A stretch of 64,000 nt of DNA from Bacillus sp. BHET2 (GTDB taxonomy: Bacteria; Bacillota; Bacilli; Bacillales; Bacillaceae_B). The stretch covers positions 434,001 through 498,000 of the forward strand of contig NZ_VCQN01000002.1 in NCBI RefSeq assembly GCF_005938125.1. Reading direction: 5' to 3'. The translations under genes and the position numbers were made by a program. Positions 8,009 to 15,774 of this stretch are shown piece after piece. How positions within the stretch are numbered: position 1 is the first letter of the stretch; every line of letters starts with the position of its first letter. The notes under the pieces were generated by a model that saw nothing but the letters and a program-made list of their open reading frames with translations, searched no databases and was not told the DNA's origin.

Positions 8009-8671
8009 CTAACGTCTCCTGATGATTTTTGATAATGTATTTCCTGCTGTCTGGAGTCCCTGCACCATCACTATTAAAATGATGACGGTCACAATCATGA
8101 CGGATGTCTCAAATCGCTGATATCCGTAAGCGATGGCGAGATCTCCGAGGCCACCGCCTCCGACTGCCCCAGCCATGGCCGATGCACCGACAAGGCCGAT
8201 GGTCGCGATCGTGATATTCAGGACCAGTGTACTCAGTGCTTCCGGAATGAGGATCCCGAAGATGATCTGCCACGGCCCCGCCCCCATGGACTCCGCCGCT
8301 TCAATGACACCCGGTTCCACTTCAAGGAGCGAGCTCTCTACCAGTCTTGCAATATACGGTGCTGCAAATACAACTAGCGGCACGACCGCTGCCGCCGTTC
8401 CGATCGATGTACCGACTACCAATCTTGTAAAGGGGATGATGGCCACCATCAAGATGATAAACGGGATCGAACGAAACACGTTGACGATGCTGCTGAGTAC
8501 TGAAAAGACGGCTTTATTTTCAAGTAAATGACCCTTCCTCGTTACGACGACGATGATGCCGAGGGGAAGCCCGATCAACGTTGCAAACAGAAGGGAGAAT
8601 GACACCATAGCAACGGTATCCCATGTTGCTTCTATAATTTTTGGCCAGAATAATTCCCAGTTAACTTGCAC
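8009..8671 (-). CDS. metI: Methionine ABC transporter permease MetI
   Basis: This is a 220-residue inner-membrane permease with five predicted membrane helices. The conserved EAA-type loop for contact with the ATPase lies near residues 130-150 (VIEAAESMGAGPWQIIFG). The glycine-rich AMAGAVGGGGLGDLAIAYGY segment is diagnostic for MetI/MetP-type methionine permeases. The start ATG lies inside the 3' end of metN (11-bp overlap), which implies translational coupling. With MetN and MetQ it forms the methionine importer, known as MetNPQ in B. subtilis. Confidence 0.94.
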   Translation of the reverse strand: MQVNWELFWPKIIEATWDTVAMVSFSLLFATLIGLPLGIIVVVTRKGHLLENKAVFSVLSSIVNVFRSIPFIILMVAIIPFTRLVVGTSIGTAAAVVPLVVFAAPYIARLVESSLLEVEPGVIEAAESMGAGPWQIIFGILIPEALSTLVLNITIATIGLVGASAMAGAVGGGGLGDLAIAYGYQRFETSVMIVTVIILIVMVQGLQTAGNTLSKIIRRR

Positions 8672-9686
8672 GCTTCTCCACCTCGCTTACAAATAATCTG
8701 TTCTTCCAATAATCCAGGATCTCTTCCGTTTCGTTCTTGGTGCCGATGATCTGTACGATGAGATTCCCAAACGGCTTGCCCTGGAGTTCCGTGATCTGGC
8801 CGAATAATACATTGATATGAGCATTAAATTTCTTAGCCGTTTCGGAAAGGATCGGCGTTCCCGTCGAATCGCCCTTGAAAATGAGGCGGCAGATGAGCCC
8901 TTCTTTGCTGTCATTCAATTTGTCAAGAACCGATGCCGGAAGCTGATCATTCATAACACTCTTCACAAAGTTTCTCGTCGTCCGGGTCTGCGGGTTTGAG
9001 AAGATATCGAAGACGCTTCCCTCTTCCACGATTTCTCCATTTTCCATGACAGCGACCTTATCACAGATTTCCCGGATGACCCCCATTTCGTGGGTGATCA
9101 TCACAATCGTAATGCCATACTCCGCGTTGATTCTCTTTAATAAGTTCAGAATTGATTCCGTCGTCTGAGGATCAAGGGCGGATGTGGCTTCATCGCAGAG
9201 CAGAATCGAAGGCGATGTCGCCAGGGCTCTTGCTATCCCCACCCTTTGCTTCTGCCCTCCTGACAGTTCATCCGGATAATGCTTCGCTTTATCTTCAAGT
9301 CCGACAAACGCGAGCAACTCTTTTACTCTCTCGCTGATCTTATCTTTCGGCCATTTTGCCAGTTTCAGAGGATAGGCGATATTCCCTGCCACCGTCCGGG
9401 ATTGAAACAGATTGAAGTGCTGAAAGATCATCCCGATGCGGTGCCGCTCTTTCCTCAGATCGATTGCCGACTGATCTTTCAGACTGCGCCCCTCTATGAA
9501 AATATCACCCGAAGATGGTTTCTCTAAAAAATTGAGACAGCGGACAAGCGTGCTTTTTCCCGCACCGCTGAATCCGATCACCCCGTAAATTTCTCCCTTC
9601 TTCACTTCAAAGGAAACATTCTTTAAAGCGGTGAATGGCCCATCCTTCGTCTCGAATACTTTCGTAACATTCTGAACTCTGATCAT
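8661..9686 (-). CDS. metN: Methionine ABC transporter ATP-binding protein MetN
   Basis: This 341-residue ABC ATPase has Walker A GFSGAGKST (about 38-46), signature LSGGQKQR (about 141-148), Walker B ILLCDEATSALD (about 160-171) and a switch His in ITHEMGV. The C-terminal 80 residues form the NIL (ACT-like) domain, which in MetN senses intracellular methionine and shuts down transport (trans-inhibition). It is the first gene of the operon and follows the S-box leader by about 55 bp. The start ATG at 9686 has an AAGGAG site upstream on the minus strand. Confidence 0.95.
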   Translation of the reverse strand: MIRVQNVTKVFETKDGPFTALKNVSFEVKKGEIYGVIGFSGAGKSTLVRCLNFLEKPSSGDIFIEGRSLKDQSAIDLRKERHRIGMIFQHFNLFQSRTVAGNIAYPLKLAKWPKDKISERVKELLAFVGLEDKAKHYPDELSGGQKQRVGIARALATSPSILLCDEATSALDPQTTESILNLLKRINAEYGITIVMITHEMGVIREICDKVAVMENGEIVEEGSVFDIFSNPQTRTTRNFVKSVMNDQLPASVLDKLNDSKEGLICRLIFKGDSTGTPILSETAKKFNAHINVLFGQITELQGKPFGNLIVQIIGTKNETEEILDYWKNRLFVSEVEKRAS

Positions 9687-9740
9687 ACAAGACTTACTCC
9701 TTTCGCTATGTATTCTTCTTGTTGCCTTTCATGGCTCAAA

Positions 9741-9905
9741 TAAAAAGTGCCCCCCTTCATAAGAAGAGAGGCACAAATATGTATATGTCCCGCTCTTCTC
9801 ATCTTTCAAGTCATATGACTTGATGGAATTGGCACGGTATTCATAAGAACCCGTTGCCGAGGTATCGCAGGGCCAGTCCCTCCACCTCTCTTGATAAGAA
9901 GATAT
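9741..9905 (-). promoter_or_regulatory. SAM (S-box) riboswitch with intrinsic terminator
   Basis: The minus strand carries the classic S-box: CTTATCAAGAGAGGTGGAGG, then GACTGGCCCTGCGATACCTC and GGCAACGGG, with the P1 helix closed by TCTTCTTATC (about 9893-9903) and GATGAGAAGA (about 9794-9803). A terminator follows at 9747-9774 (GTGCCTCTCTTC against GGGGGGCAC) with a T run ending at 9741. When SAM binds, the aptamer favours the terminator, so metN-metI-metQ and the M20 gene are expressed only when SAM is scarce. Confidence 0.95.
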
Positions 9906-10024
9906 CGCTTTATTAAATTAAAGTTATGATGCGTTTAAGCATTAGGGTAATGGTATAGGATTTCAATTTGTTTGTCAATCCTGTTTTTGAATAAATTGTA
10001 TTACGCTGGATATAATCCAATTGG

Positions 10025-10147
10025 TCACTTTAACCAGTTTTCAACTAGTTGTTGCACTATTTTATACTTTTCATCTGGGAGCAGATTGACGATCCGGATA
10101 AAAGTCCATACATTAACGACGACCGGCTCTTCCATTAATGCCCCCAT
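10025..10147 (-). CDS. Possible small protein (36-40 aa) coupled to the NUDIX gene
   Basis: Four bases after the NUDIX stop codon an ATG (10147) opens a 40-codon frame; a second in-frame ATG at 10135 has GGGGG six bases upstream and is the better start by ribosome binding. The product (starting MEEPVVVNVWTFIRIVNLL from 10135) is acidic then basic, with a predicted amphipathic helix and no membrane anchor. I do not recognise it. Its composition looks more like protein than chance, but no homology can be checked here; it could also be the leftover end of a longer gene. The opposite-strand frame over the same bases looks unlike protein. Confidence 0.35.
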   Translation of the reverse strand: MGALMEEPVVVNVWTFIRIVNLLPDEKYKIVQQLVENWLK

Positions 10148-10151
10148 TAAT

Positions 10152-10604
10152 TTAATAAGCAATACTTATATATTCATTTAATATTGGTAAATCAGGTGGA
10201 CTAATGTTCTTAGGAAGTTCATTAAACTTAAAAAACTTCAATTTTTGAACTTCATCTACTTCTCTGGTCAATACACCTTCGTAATCACTACATACATAGG
10301 CTGAAATGACGTTATACACCTCATCACCGTGAGGATATTTATAGTAGAAATTTTCTCCCGAGTAAACATTGAATAACTTTAATTTATTTGCTTTTAAACC
10401 CGTTTCCTCAAACAACTCTCTTATTGCCACTTGTTCTAAAGTTTCACCAATCTCCAATGAACCACCAGCTAATCCCCAGCAGTTATTATCATTACGAAGT
10501 TGTAATAATATTTCTTTATATTCATTAATTAAAATAACGCAAGCCCCAGCCATAATAATAGGACGGCTTCCCACAGTTTTTCTCAATTCCCTTATATAGT
10601 CCAT
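10152..10604 (-). CDS. NUDIX hydrolase
   Basis: This is a 150-residue NUDIX-family pyrophosphohydrolase. The full NUDIX box is present at about residues 47-69: GGSLEIGETLEQVAIRELF followed by EETGL, which fits GX5EX7REUXEEXGU. The N-terminus (MDYIRELRKTVGSRPIIM) and the tyrosine-rich C-terminal half resemble the many Bacillus NUDIX proteins of unknown substrate. It likely cleaves a nucleoside diphosphate linked to another group in the cytoplasm. The start ATG has GGAGG upstream. A GAAATAATTGGTATTAAG repeat lies about 75-90 bp upstream, the same arrangement as for the GNAT gene at 19466. Confidence 0.9.
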   Translation of the reverse strand: MDYIRELRKTVGSRPIIMAGACVILINEYKEILLQLRNDNNCWGLAGGSLEIGETLEQVAIRELFEETGLKANKLKLFNVYSGENFYYKYPHGDEVYNVISAYVCSDYEGVLTREVDEVQKLKFFKFNELPKNISPPDLPILNEYISIAY

Positions 10605-10639
10605 TTTATCCTCCTATTATATTGAGTGGGTTTTAATAT

Positions 10640-10740
10640 AGTATCCTTCTTCAATTAATCTGCCCTTTAACTTAATACCAATTATTTCAAAATAGAGTAG
10701 CTTACTCAAGAAAAACTTCAAACAAAATTGAAGCTCATTC
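10640..10740 (-). repeat. Dispersed repeat upstream of the NUDIX gene
   Basis: The minus-strand sequence here has a CTTCAA/TTGAAG hairpin with T run, then TTTTTCTTGAGTAAGCT, TTTGAAATAATTGGTATTA and AGTTAAAGGGCAG. It matches 19258-19345 on the plus strand nearly base for base over about 75 bp (ATTTTTCTTGAGTAAGCT, TTTGAAATAATTGGTATTA, AGTTAAAGGGAAG). The two copies are inverted relative to each other but each points toward its accessory gene. Confidence 0.75.
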
Positions 10741-10793
10741 TTTTTCCGATGCATATCGCCACTCTGGAGCCTTCCACAATATCATGTCATCAA

Positions 10794-11324
10794 TCAATCA
10801 TACTCTTCAATCAAATCCCCATTTTTATCATAATATTTGTAGTTCCGATATTCATGTCTACCTTCTTCTGATTTAGGCAAATCAACCCAGGTTACGCTCG
10901 GCTCGTATGGAGTGAACGTTTGTACCAGTGTTTCCCCATTAATATCAACCGTCATTTTCGCAATGTCATTTTCATCATTCGCAACGAACATGATTTTTTC
11001 TATGTCCCTACCAGGTAAAAACATCGCAAGTGCCTCGTCTTGATTGGATTCAATATGTTTCCACACATAGTTGTCCTTATCGTTTTTGGCAAACTCAATA
11101 TAGGATGGCATATGATTGGCTAGAAAGCCTACAATCCTAACATCATCAAAATCTTTGATTTCTACAACGTGAATGTCTTTATCCTCATAGCCTTCCTCCG
11201 ACTTTATCACTTTGATAATGGATTCCTTATCATTACCGTATACCTTAGTCGATTGATACCAGGCATAGGCGGGGACCAGAATTATTACTGCAGCGAACAA
11301 AATCGTTATTTTTCTCTTTTCCAT
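10794..11324 (-). CDS. Membrane-anchored hypothetical protein, 176 aa
   Basis: I do not recognise the family. The ATG at 11324 is chosen because AGGGGGT lies about 8 bp upstream; the frame extends to 11372 without a better site. The product has one N-terminal hydrophobic segment (residues 6-20, ITILFAAVIILVPAYAWY) and no lipobox, so it is probably anchored in the membrane with an extracellular domain. The domain is rich in Asp, Glu and Lys with several strand-like stretches (FDDVRIVGFLANH, KMTVDINGETLVQTF) and ends in KYYDKNGDLIEEYD. A secreted or surface role is inference. The gene sits between two dispersed repeats, as if it were a movable unit. Confidence 0.7.
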   Translation of the reverse strand: MEKRKITILFAAVIILVPAYAWYQSTKVYGNDKESIIKVIKSEEGYEDKDIHVVEIKDFDDVRIVGFLANHMPSYIEFAKNDKDNYVWKHIESNQDEALAMFLPGRDIEKIMFVANDENDIAKMTVDINGETLVQTFTPYEPSVTWVDLPKSEEGRHEYRNYKYYDKNGDLIEEYD

Positions 11325-11477
11325 AAAATGACCCCCTACGATTGAGATAGCTGAAGAATAACTAACCATCATACGACAGTTCTATTTTGCTATCGTTCTC
11401 TTCCAACTTATTTTTTCGATTTCCTCATCTGAAACCAACAGCTCTTCTTTATTCTCTTTCTCTGCCAAAATAAAAGA

Positions 11478-11660
11478 TTATAATAATACCAATTATTTTT
11501 TAAAAATTGATTTTATACAATCCTTTATCCAATTAAATGCCCCTTAAGCTGAACAACCCTCTGCCACAATTCCAATCACATCTTACTCCACAAGGAAGCA
11601 CTTGAATGACAGAGAGCTTTCCATTAAACTCCCTTTAACGGAACATCCGCTTCACCAATA
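11478..11660 (-). repeat. Further degenerate repeat words upstream of the 176-aa gene
   Basis: On the minus strand this interval has TTAAAAAATAATTGGTATTA (about 11483-11502), GCTTAAGGGGCATTTAATTG (about 11530-11549) and CGTTAAAGGGAGTTTAATGG (about 11623-11642). These resemble the GTTAAAGGGCAGATTAATTG and TAATTGGTATTA words of the 10640 and 19280 repeats. No gene is visible between 11373 and 11857. Confidence 0.45.
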
Positions 11661-11661
11661 C

Positions 11662-11812
11662 CTTATTTTACCACATGCCCTACTCATGACTTAGAAAAGC
11701 TTTTGACAGATTCAAATAAAATCGTTGTCATTTGGACTTCTTTCACGATTAATACTTTGTACACCTTCATATATTAAAAAACTGACCCATGCCAAATCAC
11801 AGGTCAGCTTAC
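11662..11812 (-). repeat. Dispersed repeat R1 carrying the mgtC terminator, copy 1
   Basis: On the minus strand the block begins with CTGACC-TGTGATTTGGCAT-GGGTCAG and a run of six T (hairpin 11782-11807, T run down to 11775). It continues TTAATATATGAAGG, ATTAATCGTG, AGTCCAAATGACAA and, near 11664-11680, CATGTGGTAAAATAAGG. The same words in the same order occur on the plus strand at 18859-19085 after the EamA gene. The hairpin is the terminator of mgtC. Confidence 0.75.
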
Positions 11813-11857
11813 ATTCATTTATATAAAGAGCACCAGAAAACGGAACGCTCACTTGCT

Positions 11858-12391
11858 TTACATCCCAGCCTTCTTCTCTTCTTTCTCATCCTGCTTTTTT
11901 CTTTGTATCTTCCGCAGACGCATGGTCATGATTTCCCGTCCTTCGAAGATGTTTCCGATTCTTGTCATGATGAACGTGACCAGGGTAGAAAAGATCACAA
12001 TACCGTAAAATCCTGCTCCAATACCGATGCCGACTCCCCCAACGTAGAAAATCATCGCAGCGGAAGTGAGACCCTTCACCCGCAGTCCATCTTTCAGGAT
12101 CACACCTGCACCTAAGAATCCGAGACCTGATACAATCTGGGCAGCCAGACGGAAGGGATCCATCATTTTTCCGCTATCTGGCTGGCTGAGCATCTCCGCG
12201 CCTTGGATGGATACGATTGTGATCAATGTACACGCCACTGCCACATACGTATATGTTTTTAATCCAGCGGGCTTGTTCTTCGCTGACCGGTCCCACCCGA
12301 TGACGAAGCCTAATATGGCACTCACCACGATCCGGAAATAAATATCATGCTGCCAAAAGAAACCCGTTAATCCATCCATGAAATGCGCCAT
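11858..12391 (-). CDS. MgtC/SapB family membrane protein
   Basis: This 177-residue membrane protein has four or five hydrophobic helices in the first 130 residues. The family signature is present: AILGFVIGWDRSAKNKPAGLK, then VSGLGFLGAGVILKDG and RVKGLTSAAMIFYVGGVGIG. A basic, charged tail follows (RLRKIQRKKQDEKEEKK). MgtC proteins are linked to survival in low magnesium and to control of F1Fo ATPase, but Bacillus members are mostly uncharacterised. The ATG at 12391 is chosen because AAGGAGG sits 8-9 bp upstream; the frame extends to 12514 but that part overlaps an RNA-structure-like leader. It ends at the R1 repeat terminator. Confidence 0.85.
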   Translation of the reverse strand: MAHFMDGLTGFFWQHDIYFRIVVSAILGFVIGWDRSAKNKPAGLKTYTYVAVACTLITIVSIQGAEMLSQPDSGKMMDPFRLAAQIVSGLGFLGAGVILKDGLRVKGLTSAAMIFYVGGVGIGIGAGFYGIVIFSTLVTFIMTRIGNIFEGREIMTMRLRKIQRKKQDEKEEKKAGM

Positions 12392-12399
12392 GACTCCAT

Positions 12400-12500
12400 C
12401 CTCCTTAAATGAAAAAGAGACCTCGCCACAAAACGAATGCATCATCTCTCCTCTAACAGGGGAAAAAATCATACATATCGCTTCATAGGTGATCTCTTCC
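12400..12500 (-). promoter_or_regulatory. Possible structured leader of mgtC
   Basis: About 100 nt upstream of the start, AGAGATCACCT can pair across about 70 nt with AGGTCTCTTTTTC, whose end looks like a terminator T run. An inner AGAGGAGAGATGATGCAT region could form alternative pairs. mgtC genes are often controlled by leader RNAs. I do not see the M-box consensus, so this is only a candidate. Confidence 0.25.
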
Positions 12501-12717
12501 ACTCTTCCTACCAAGCTTTAATCCAAATAATTTTTCTTTCTATTATACACGAATTCTCTTCTTATTTCAATATAACATCTGAAAATTCTTAATATACAAT
12601 CAATTGGAGAAAATAACCTTTTCTTCCTAAATACCCATTGTACGGTAGAGTTGTAAAAAAAAACAGAATCGGATCTAGGTTTCTTTTAAATCCTTACACC
12701 AAATTCTATACCCTGAT

Positions 12718-13989
12718 TCATATCCCCTTCAAAGCATCCTTATACCGCTGATAATACGCTTCCACATTATTCAACAACAATAATTCAGTATACAAATATA
12801 CCTTCATATTAAAGTCATTAAAATCAATCGTAGTCAGCTCCTGTATTTTCTTGATTCGATAATTCAACGTATTCGGATGGATGAACAGTTCATTAGCGGT
12901 CTGTTTACCCTTTCCGTCATTCGCCAGGTACACTTCAAGTGTCTTGAGCAGATCTGTCTGCTTCTTGATATCATTCTTGATCAATGACAGCAGGTCATCA
13001 CTGTAATAATCCTTTGATGTATTTTTCTCATAGAGCGTTGGTAAGTACCGGTAAATGCCTAATTGAGCAAATTCCCGCGGCATCGATTCAGGACGGGGGC
13101 TGATGAAGTTAGCGGTCTCAATGACTTCTGATGCTTCCAAGAAGCTCTTTCTCATTTGATGTAACGAGGTGTATTCCTTCCCAACCCCGATCAAGAAATT
13201 GTAGAATTCTTCCTCACCTGTTTGCTCTTTCACCTTTTCGACGAGATCTCTGGCTAATTCCAGGGAAGAAGATGGTGTGTCTGCTTTACCGTAGAGAACG
13301 AGGATCACTTGGTATTCCGTCCTTAACGAATAAATGTTTGTTTGGAAACGGGATTCCTGAACCAGCTTCTCAAGTTGGTCGAGCATAGACTTATATTGCG
13401 ACGATGCGATGGAATAAACCGCTACCGTGAACCGTTCCGGCAGTGTCAGCTTGACAAGGGATGCATCATGACGGAGTTGGCTTTCACTTCCGTACTCGTG
13501 CTGGAGGAGGTGCCATAATACTTCTTCTTTTCTATCCTTTTTGATATTGACCTTTGCATACATATCATTGATCAGGTTTCCTAGGTGAGGGGAGATTTCT
13601 TCAAGGAAAGCGAGCTCTTCGTTTTCGAGGAGACGGCTGGATTCCTGAACCCAAATATATCCCATCGTGTGCCCCAGGTACTTTGCGGCAATGACGACAC
13701 GCTGGTGGAATCCTAACTCTTCCATTGCTTGAACCCGGATCGGATCAGAATGTTTTTCGAGTCTGTGTACGATTCCTTCTTTTTTCAATCGATCGATGAT
13801 GAAGACCGGACATTTTTTCGTGAGGATCGTCTTTTGTTGTGTTTGATCGAATTTATTAGAAGATGAACTGTATGAAATCAATTCAAAATTTTTATTTTCA
13901 ATGATCACGGGATTGCCTAATTTTGAACTAATCAATTCCGTTGCTTTATGAATGTCTTCTGTTTGGAGGATTACATCAATTGCTTCCAT
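12718..13989 (-). CDS. putR: PucR-family regulator of proline use (PutR-like)
   Basis: This 423-residue protein has the CdaR/PucR layout: an N-terminal sensing region, a GGDEF-like middle domain without catalytic residues (about 150-300), and a C-terminal PucR helix-turn-helix. The recognition segment is GKQTANELFIHPNTLNYRIK, near residues 362-381. In B. subtilis PutR is a proline-responsive activator encoded next to putBCP. Here the gene lies directly downstream of putC, separated by a terminator, so it has its own promoter and is predicted to activate putB-putC in response to proline. The start ATG follows an AGGTAAG-like site. Confidence 0.85.
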   Translation of the reverse strand: MEAIDVILQTEDIHKATELISSKLGNPVIIENKNFELISYSSSSNKFDQTQQKTILTKKCPVFIIDRLKKEGIVHRLEKHSDPIRVQAMEELGFHQRVVIAAKYLGHTMGYIWVQESSRLLENEELAFLEEISPHLGNLINDMYAKVNIKKDRKEEVLWHLLQHEYGSESQLRHDASLVKLTLPERFTVAVYSIASSQYKSMLDQLEKLVQESRFQTNIYSLRTEYQVILVLYGKADTPSSSLELARDLVEKVKEQTGEEEFYNFLIGVGKEYTSLHQMRKSFLEASEVIETANFISPRPESMPREFAQLGIYRYLPTLYEKNTSKDYYSDDLLSLIKNDIKKQTDLLKTLEVYLANDGKGKQTANELFIHPNTLNYRIKKIQELTTIDFNDFNMKVYLYTELLLLNNVEAYYQRYKDALKGI

Positions 13990-14055
13990 AGGAATCTTAC
14001 CTTTCCACGAGTGTTAATGATTCCTATTATAGCGTTAAATCCCGAAATAAAAAAT

Positions 14056-14086
14056 GAAAAGCTCCCCCTTATCGTGAGAGCTTTTC
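14056..14086 (-). terminator. Terminator of putB-putC
   Basis: GAAAAGCTC (14056-14064) pairs with GAGCTTTTC (14078-14086), followed on the minus strand by ATTTTTTATT. It separates putC from putR. Confidence 0.8.
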
Positions 14087-14095
14087 GCATTCTAT

Positions 14096-15727
14096 TTATT
14101 CCTCATCCATAAACGGATAGGCAATTTCTGTTGTTGGTGCAAAGTTTTCTTTGATAATACGAGGACTGGTCCAACGAATCATGTTAAATACAGAACCTGC
14201 TTTATCGTTTGTACCAGATCCACGGGAACCGCCGAATGGTTGTTGATTAATCACCGCACCAGTTGGTTTATCGTTGATATAGAAGTTTCCAGCTGCACCT
14301 GAAAGACGACGTTCCAAGTGCATAATGGCTTCACGATCTTGTGCAAAGATTGCGCCTGTTAATGCGTACATAGACGCTGTATCTACTGCAGTCAATGTTT
14401 CTTCTAATTGATCATTTTCGTATACATAAATCGTTAATACCGGTCCGAAAATTTCTTCAGTCATCGTTTTAAAGTTTGGATTCGTTGTCACGATGACAGT
14501 CGGTTGAACGAAGTATCCAACAGAATCATCATACGTACCACCGGCGATGATCTCAGCTTCTTCAGAATCTCCAGCATAGTCAATGTAGCTTGTGATAGAT
14601 TCAAAAGCTGCTTTATCGATGACCGCACCCATGAAGTTTGTAAAGTCTCTTACATCCCCTACTTTAAGCTTAGCCGTTTCTTCCATTACCCCATCTTTCA
14701 CTTCTTCCCACATGCTTGCAGGGATGTATGCACGAGATGCTGCTGAACATTTTTGACCTTGGTATTCAAACGCACCACGAACAAGTCCAGCTACTACTTT
14801 GTCTGCTTGTGCCGTTTCATGAGCAAATACAAAGTCTTTCCCACCAGTTTCTCCAACCAAACGAGGATATGATTTATAGTTTGTAATGTTTTCTCCTACT
14901 GTTTTCCAAATCGTCTGGAACGTACTTGTCGAACCGGTAAAATGGAATCCAGACATACGAGGGTCTGTTAATACTACTTCCGATACTTGTGAGCCACGTG
15001 AAGGCACGAAGTTGATGACGCCTTTCGGTAACCCTGCTTCTTCTAAAATACGCATGAAGTAGTAGTTTGATAGTACAGCAGTTGTTGCTGGTTTCCATAC
15101 GACCACGTTCCCCATGATGGCAGGAGCTGACGGTAAGTTTCCACCGATTGCTGTGAAGTTAAATGGAGAGATCGCCAATACAAAACCATCCAGTGGACGG
15201 TAATCTAAACGGTTCCAAATGTTTTTCATGCTATCCGGTTGCATTTGATAAATCTGATTGGCATAATCAACGCCAAAGCGTAAGAAATCTGCTAATTCTT
15301 GTGCAGCATCAATTTCTGTTTGAATAGCTGTTTTAGATTGTCCTAACATTGTAGCCGCATTGATTACGTCTCGGTATGGACCAGAGATTAAATCAGCCGC
15401 TTTCAAGAAGATAGATGCTCTGTGTTCCCATGGCATATTTGCCCATGATTCCTTCGCAGCCATTGCCGCTTCTACAGCATCGCGCAACTCTTTTTCTCCA
15501 GCTTGCGAGAAGTTAGCCAATACATGTTGATGATCATGAGGCATTGACACTTGCTTCACTGTATCTGTCTTAATCTTCTCTCCATTGATAATCACCGGGA
15601 TCTCGACTTCGATACCAGATTGGCGCTCTAATTCTGCCTTTAATGTTTCTCTTTCTTTCGTACCTGGAGCATATGTATTGCCAGGCTCATTTTTAGGTGT
15701 TGGGATGTTATAAATTCCGTTACTCAT
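14096..15727 (-). CDS. putC: L-glutamate gamma-semialdehyde (P5C) dehydrogenase PutC
   Basis: This 543-residue aldehyde dehydrogenase oxidises glutamate semialdehyde to glutamate with NAD, the second step of proline degradation. Visible motifs are the NAD-binding GFHFTGSTSTF, the general-base Glu in LVGETGGKD, the catalytic Cys in YQGQKCSAASRAY and the C-terminal QPFGGSRGSGTNDKAG, all typical of the PutC/RocA group. The length matches the long bacterial form. The ATG at 15727 is chosen because AAAGGA lies 11 bp upstream; a GTG three codons earlier is too close to that site. It follows putB by 47 bp and forms an operon with it. Confidence 0.93.
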   Translation of the reverse strand: MSNGIYNIPTPKNEPGNTYAPGTKERETLKAELERQSGIEVEIPVIINGEKIKTDTVKQVSMPHDHQHVLANFSQAGEKELRDAVEAAMAAKESWANMPWEHRASIFLKAADLISGPYRDVINAATMLGQSKTAIQTEIDAAQELADFLRFGVDYANQIYQMQPDSMKNIWNRLDYRPLDGFVLAISPFNFTAIGGNLPSAPAIMGNVVVWKPATTAVLSNYYFMRILEEAGLPKGVINFVPSRGSQVSEVVLTDPRMSGFHFTGSTSTFQTIWKTVGENITNYKSYPRLVGETGGKDFVFAHETAQADKVVAGLVRGAFEYQGQKCSAASRAYIPASMWEEVKDGVMEETAKLKVGDVRDFTNFMGAVIDKAAFESITSYIDYAGDSEEAEIIAGGTYDDSVGYFVQPTVIVTTNPNFKTMTEEIFGPVLTIYVYENDQLEETLTAVDTASMYALTGAIFAQDREAIMHLERRLSGAAGNFYINDKPTGAVINQQPFGGSRGSGTNDKAGSVFNMIRWTSPRIIKENFAPTTEIAYPFMDEE

Positions 15728-15774
15728 TTTCTTCACATTCCTTTCTGGATGTACCTTCTTTTTTTAAAAAAAAT

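Noticed and set aside
8133-8531. Open frame of 132 codons antisense to metI
   Set aside because: Composition is proline/serine/threonine-rich and mirrors the metI codons; no start signals.
9972-10181. Open frame of 69 codons on the plus strand
   Set aside because: No ribosome binding site; low-complexity product; the minus strand over the same bases looks more like protein.
12392-12514. Longer N-terminus for the MgtC protein starting at 12514
   Set aside because: The extra 41 residues have no family similarity and overlap a structured leader; the ATG at 12391 has a strong ribosome binding site.
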